Origin: Anaerohabitans sp036788095
GTDB taxonomy: Bacteria > Zhuqueibacterota > Zhuqueibacteria > Residuimicrobiales > Residuimicrobiaceae
Assembly: GCA_036788095.1 (NCBI GenBank)
Contig: DAIQOA010000227.1
Span: 1 to 6,788, forward strand
Direction of reading: 5' to 3'
Length of the DNA stretch: 6,788 nucleotides
The position numbers and the translations under genes are program-made. How positions within the stretch are numbered: position 1 is the stretch's first letter; the number at the start of each line of letters is the position of its first letter. Of the stretch, positions 6,058 through 6,788 are shown piece by piece. The notes under the pieces were generated by a model. That model made no database searches. It was not told the DNA's origin and worked only from the letters and a program-made list of their open reading frames with translations.

Positions 6058-6788
6058 CTAGCGCCCAGCGGCGATCCACTGGGGCAGTATGTTTTTCTTG
6101 AAAAGATTTTTTTCCTGCTCGAGTCTGGCCATATCCAGACCGATATACTGCTGCGCCTTGGCCTTGGTGGAGAGATCAGGCATGGGCGCCGGCAGCGGCG
6201 CTCCCAACCGGATCAACAGTGGAGCGAGAAGCCTGCGCGCCTCAGAGGCCTTTTCGATTGCATGGCCCAGGATACGGCTGCACTCCAGCGGCGCGTGAAA
6301 ACTGCCGCCGTGGCTGGCGCCGACAAAATCCCATCGCCATTGCGCCTGACGGATGAGCCGCTGAATCGGTAAGAGTTGCTCTTGCGAGGCGGCGTGATCC
6401 AGCGCCGCTTTGGTTTCGATGTGCGCTTTGGTCAGCAGATCCTCGGCCATACCCATCAACTGCCGCACCTTGTCCTGACGCTCATAGACGTTCTGTATGA
6501 GCGTGGTTTCACTCTCGCGATGACAAACGCCGCAGGAACCCGCCACATTCTCCAGGGGACTGGAGATTTTGTGATTGGTGAATTTTACACCGCCTTCGCT
6601 GCGGTAAGGCATGTGACAGTCCGCACAGGCCAATCCCCGTTGAAAATGAATGCCCAGTTGAAACAGTTCCCAATCCGGGTGCTGCGCTTTAAGCATAGGC
6701 GCCCGGCTGAGCTGATGCACCCAATCCACATGCTCGACTTGATCATAATATTTTTCTATCTCCTCAGCCGTGGATCCCTCATCCCAGG
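6058..6788 (-). CDS. nrfA: Cytochrome c nitrite reductase, catalytic pentaheme subunit NrfA (C-terminal part)
   Basis: The frame is open through the right edge; 242 C-terminal residues and the TAG stop (6058-6060) are present. NrfA is a periplasmic pentaheme c-type cytochrome that reduces nitrite to ammonium with six electrons. Visible features are 'APMLKAQHP' (KAQH at 6679-6690), which corresponds to the Ca-site Lys/Gln and the active-site His of characterised NrfA. Two heme attachment motifs follow, CADCH (6613-6627) and CGVCH (6520-6534), the fourth and fifth hemes. Next come the 'NHKISSP' distal-His segment, 'QAQWRWDFVGASHGGSFHAP' and the conserved 'LSTKAKAQQYIGLD' and 'ILPQW' tail. The catalytic CxxCK heme, the first CxxCH hemes and the signal peptide lie beyond the window. 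The C-terminus ends shortly after 'PQW', slightly shorter than E. coli NrfA. An nrfH quinol-oxidising partner would be expected upstream, to the right. Internal GTG/ATG codons such as 6729 are not the true start. Confidence 0.96.
   Translation of the reverse strand, partial: WDEGSTAEEIEKYYDQVEHVDWVHQLSRAPMLKAQHPDWELFQLGIHFQRGLACADCHMPYRSEGGVKFTNHKISSPLENVAGSCGVCHRESETTLIQNVYERQDKVRQLMGMAEDLLTKAHIETKAALDHAASQEQLLPIQRLIRQAQWRWDFVGASHGGSFHAPLECSRILGHAIEKASEARRLLAPLLIRLGAPLPAPMPDLSTKAKAQQYIGLDMARLEQEKNLFKKNILPQWIAAGR

Noticed and set aside
5777..6079. 100-codon minus-strand frame with a repeated RFNE/RFSE-like motif downstream of nrfA
   Set aside because: The periodicity is only the translation of the 12-bp repeat; there is no ribosome site and it overlaps nrfA and the SDR antisense.

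Overview
The window carries five protein-coding genes. They look like a bacterium of the FCB group (Fibrobacterota/Chlorobi/Bacteroidota and candidate relatives such as KSB1 or Calditrichota). The main clue is the first gene, a very long multi-Ig secreted protein ending in the 'LQNYPNPFNP...' FlgD-like / type IX-secretion-type tail that is abundant in that group. The complete downstream genes have clear Shine-Dalgarno sequences (AGGGAG, AAGGA, GGAGAAG). This argues against a typical Bacteroidota genome and fits an early-branching FCB candidate phylum better. The taxonomic placement is an inference; the DNA is moderately GC-rich throughout.

Layout. Positions 1-2964 (+) hold the 3' part of a giant repeat-rich extracellular protein, closed by a strong intrinsic terminator (2983-3026). 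Positions 3170-4057 (+) encode a ten-helix EamA/DMT-family transporter. It converges, with a 36-bp gap, on 4094-4888 (-), a soluble conserved protein of unknown function. That gene diverges from 5099-5896 (+), a classical short-chain dehydrogenase/reductase. The 210-bp divergent spacer holds a perfect 7+7 dyad overlapping a possible promoter of the unknown gene. At the right end, 6058-6788 (-) is the C-terminal half of NrfA, the pentaheme ammonia-forming nitrite reductase, running off the window. The 161-bp gap between the two convergent 3' ends (SDR and nrfA) contains an A9 tract and a degenerate 12-bp tandem repeat.

How the genes relate. Gene orientation alternates, so I see no multi-gene operon inside the window; each gene is probably its own unit or belongs to an operon continuing outside. 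NrfA implies a periplasmic anaerobic nitrite-to-ammonium respiratory step, and its partner nrfH would be expected beyond the right edge. The Ig-repeat protein implies an outer membrane and a secretion route to the surface. The transporter, SDR and unknown protein look like ordinary housekeeping or accessory functions.

I did not find evidence of a new multi-gene system, a mobile element, a CRISPR array or an RNA gene. The most worthwhile leads are the uncharacterised 264-aa family with its dyad operator, the tandem repeat beside nrfA, and the giant surface protein.
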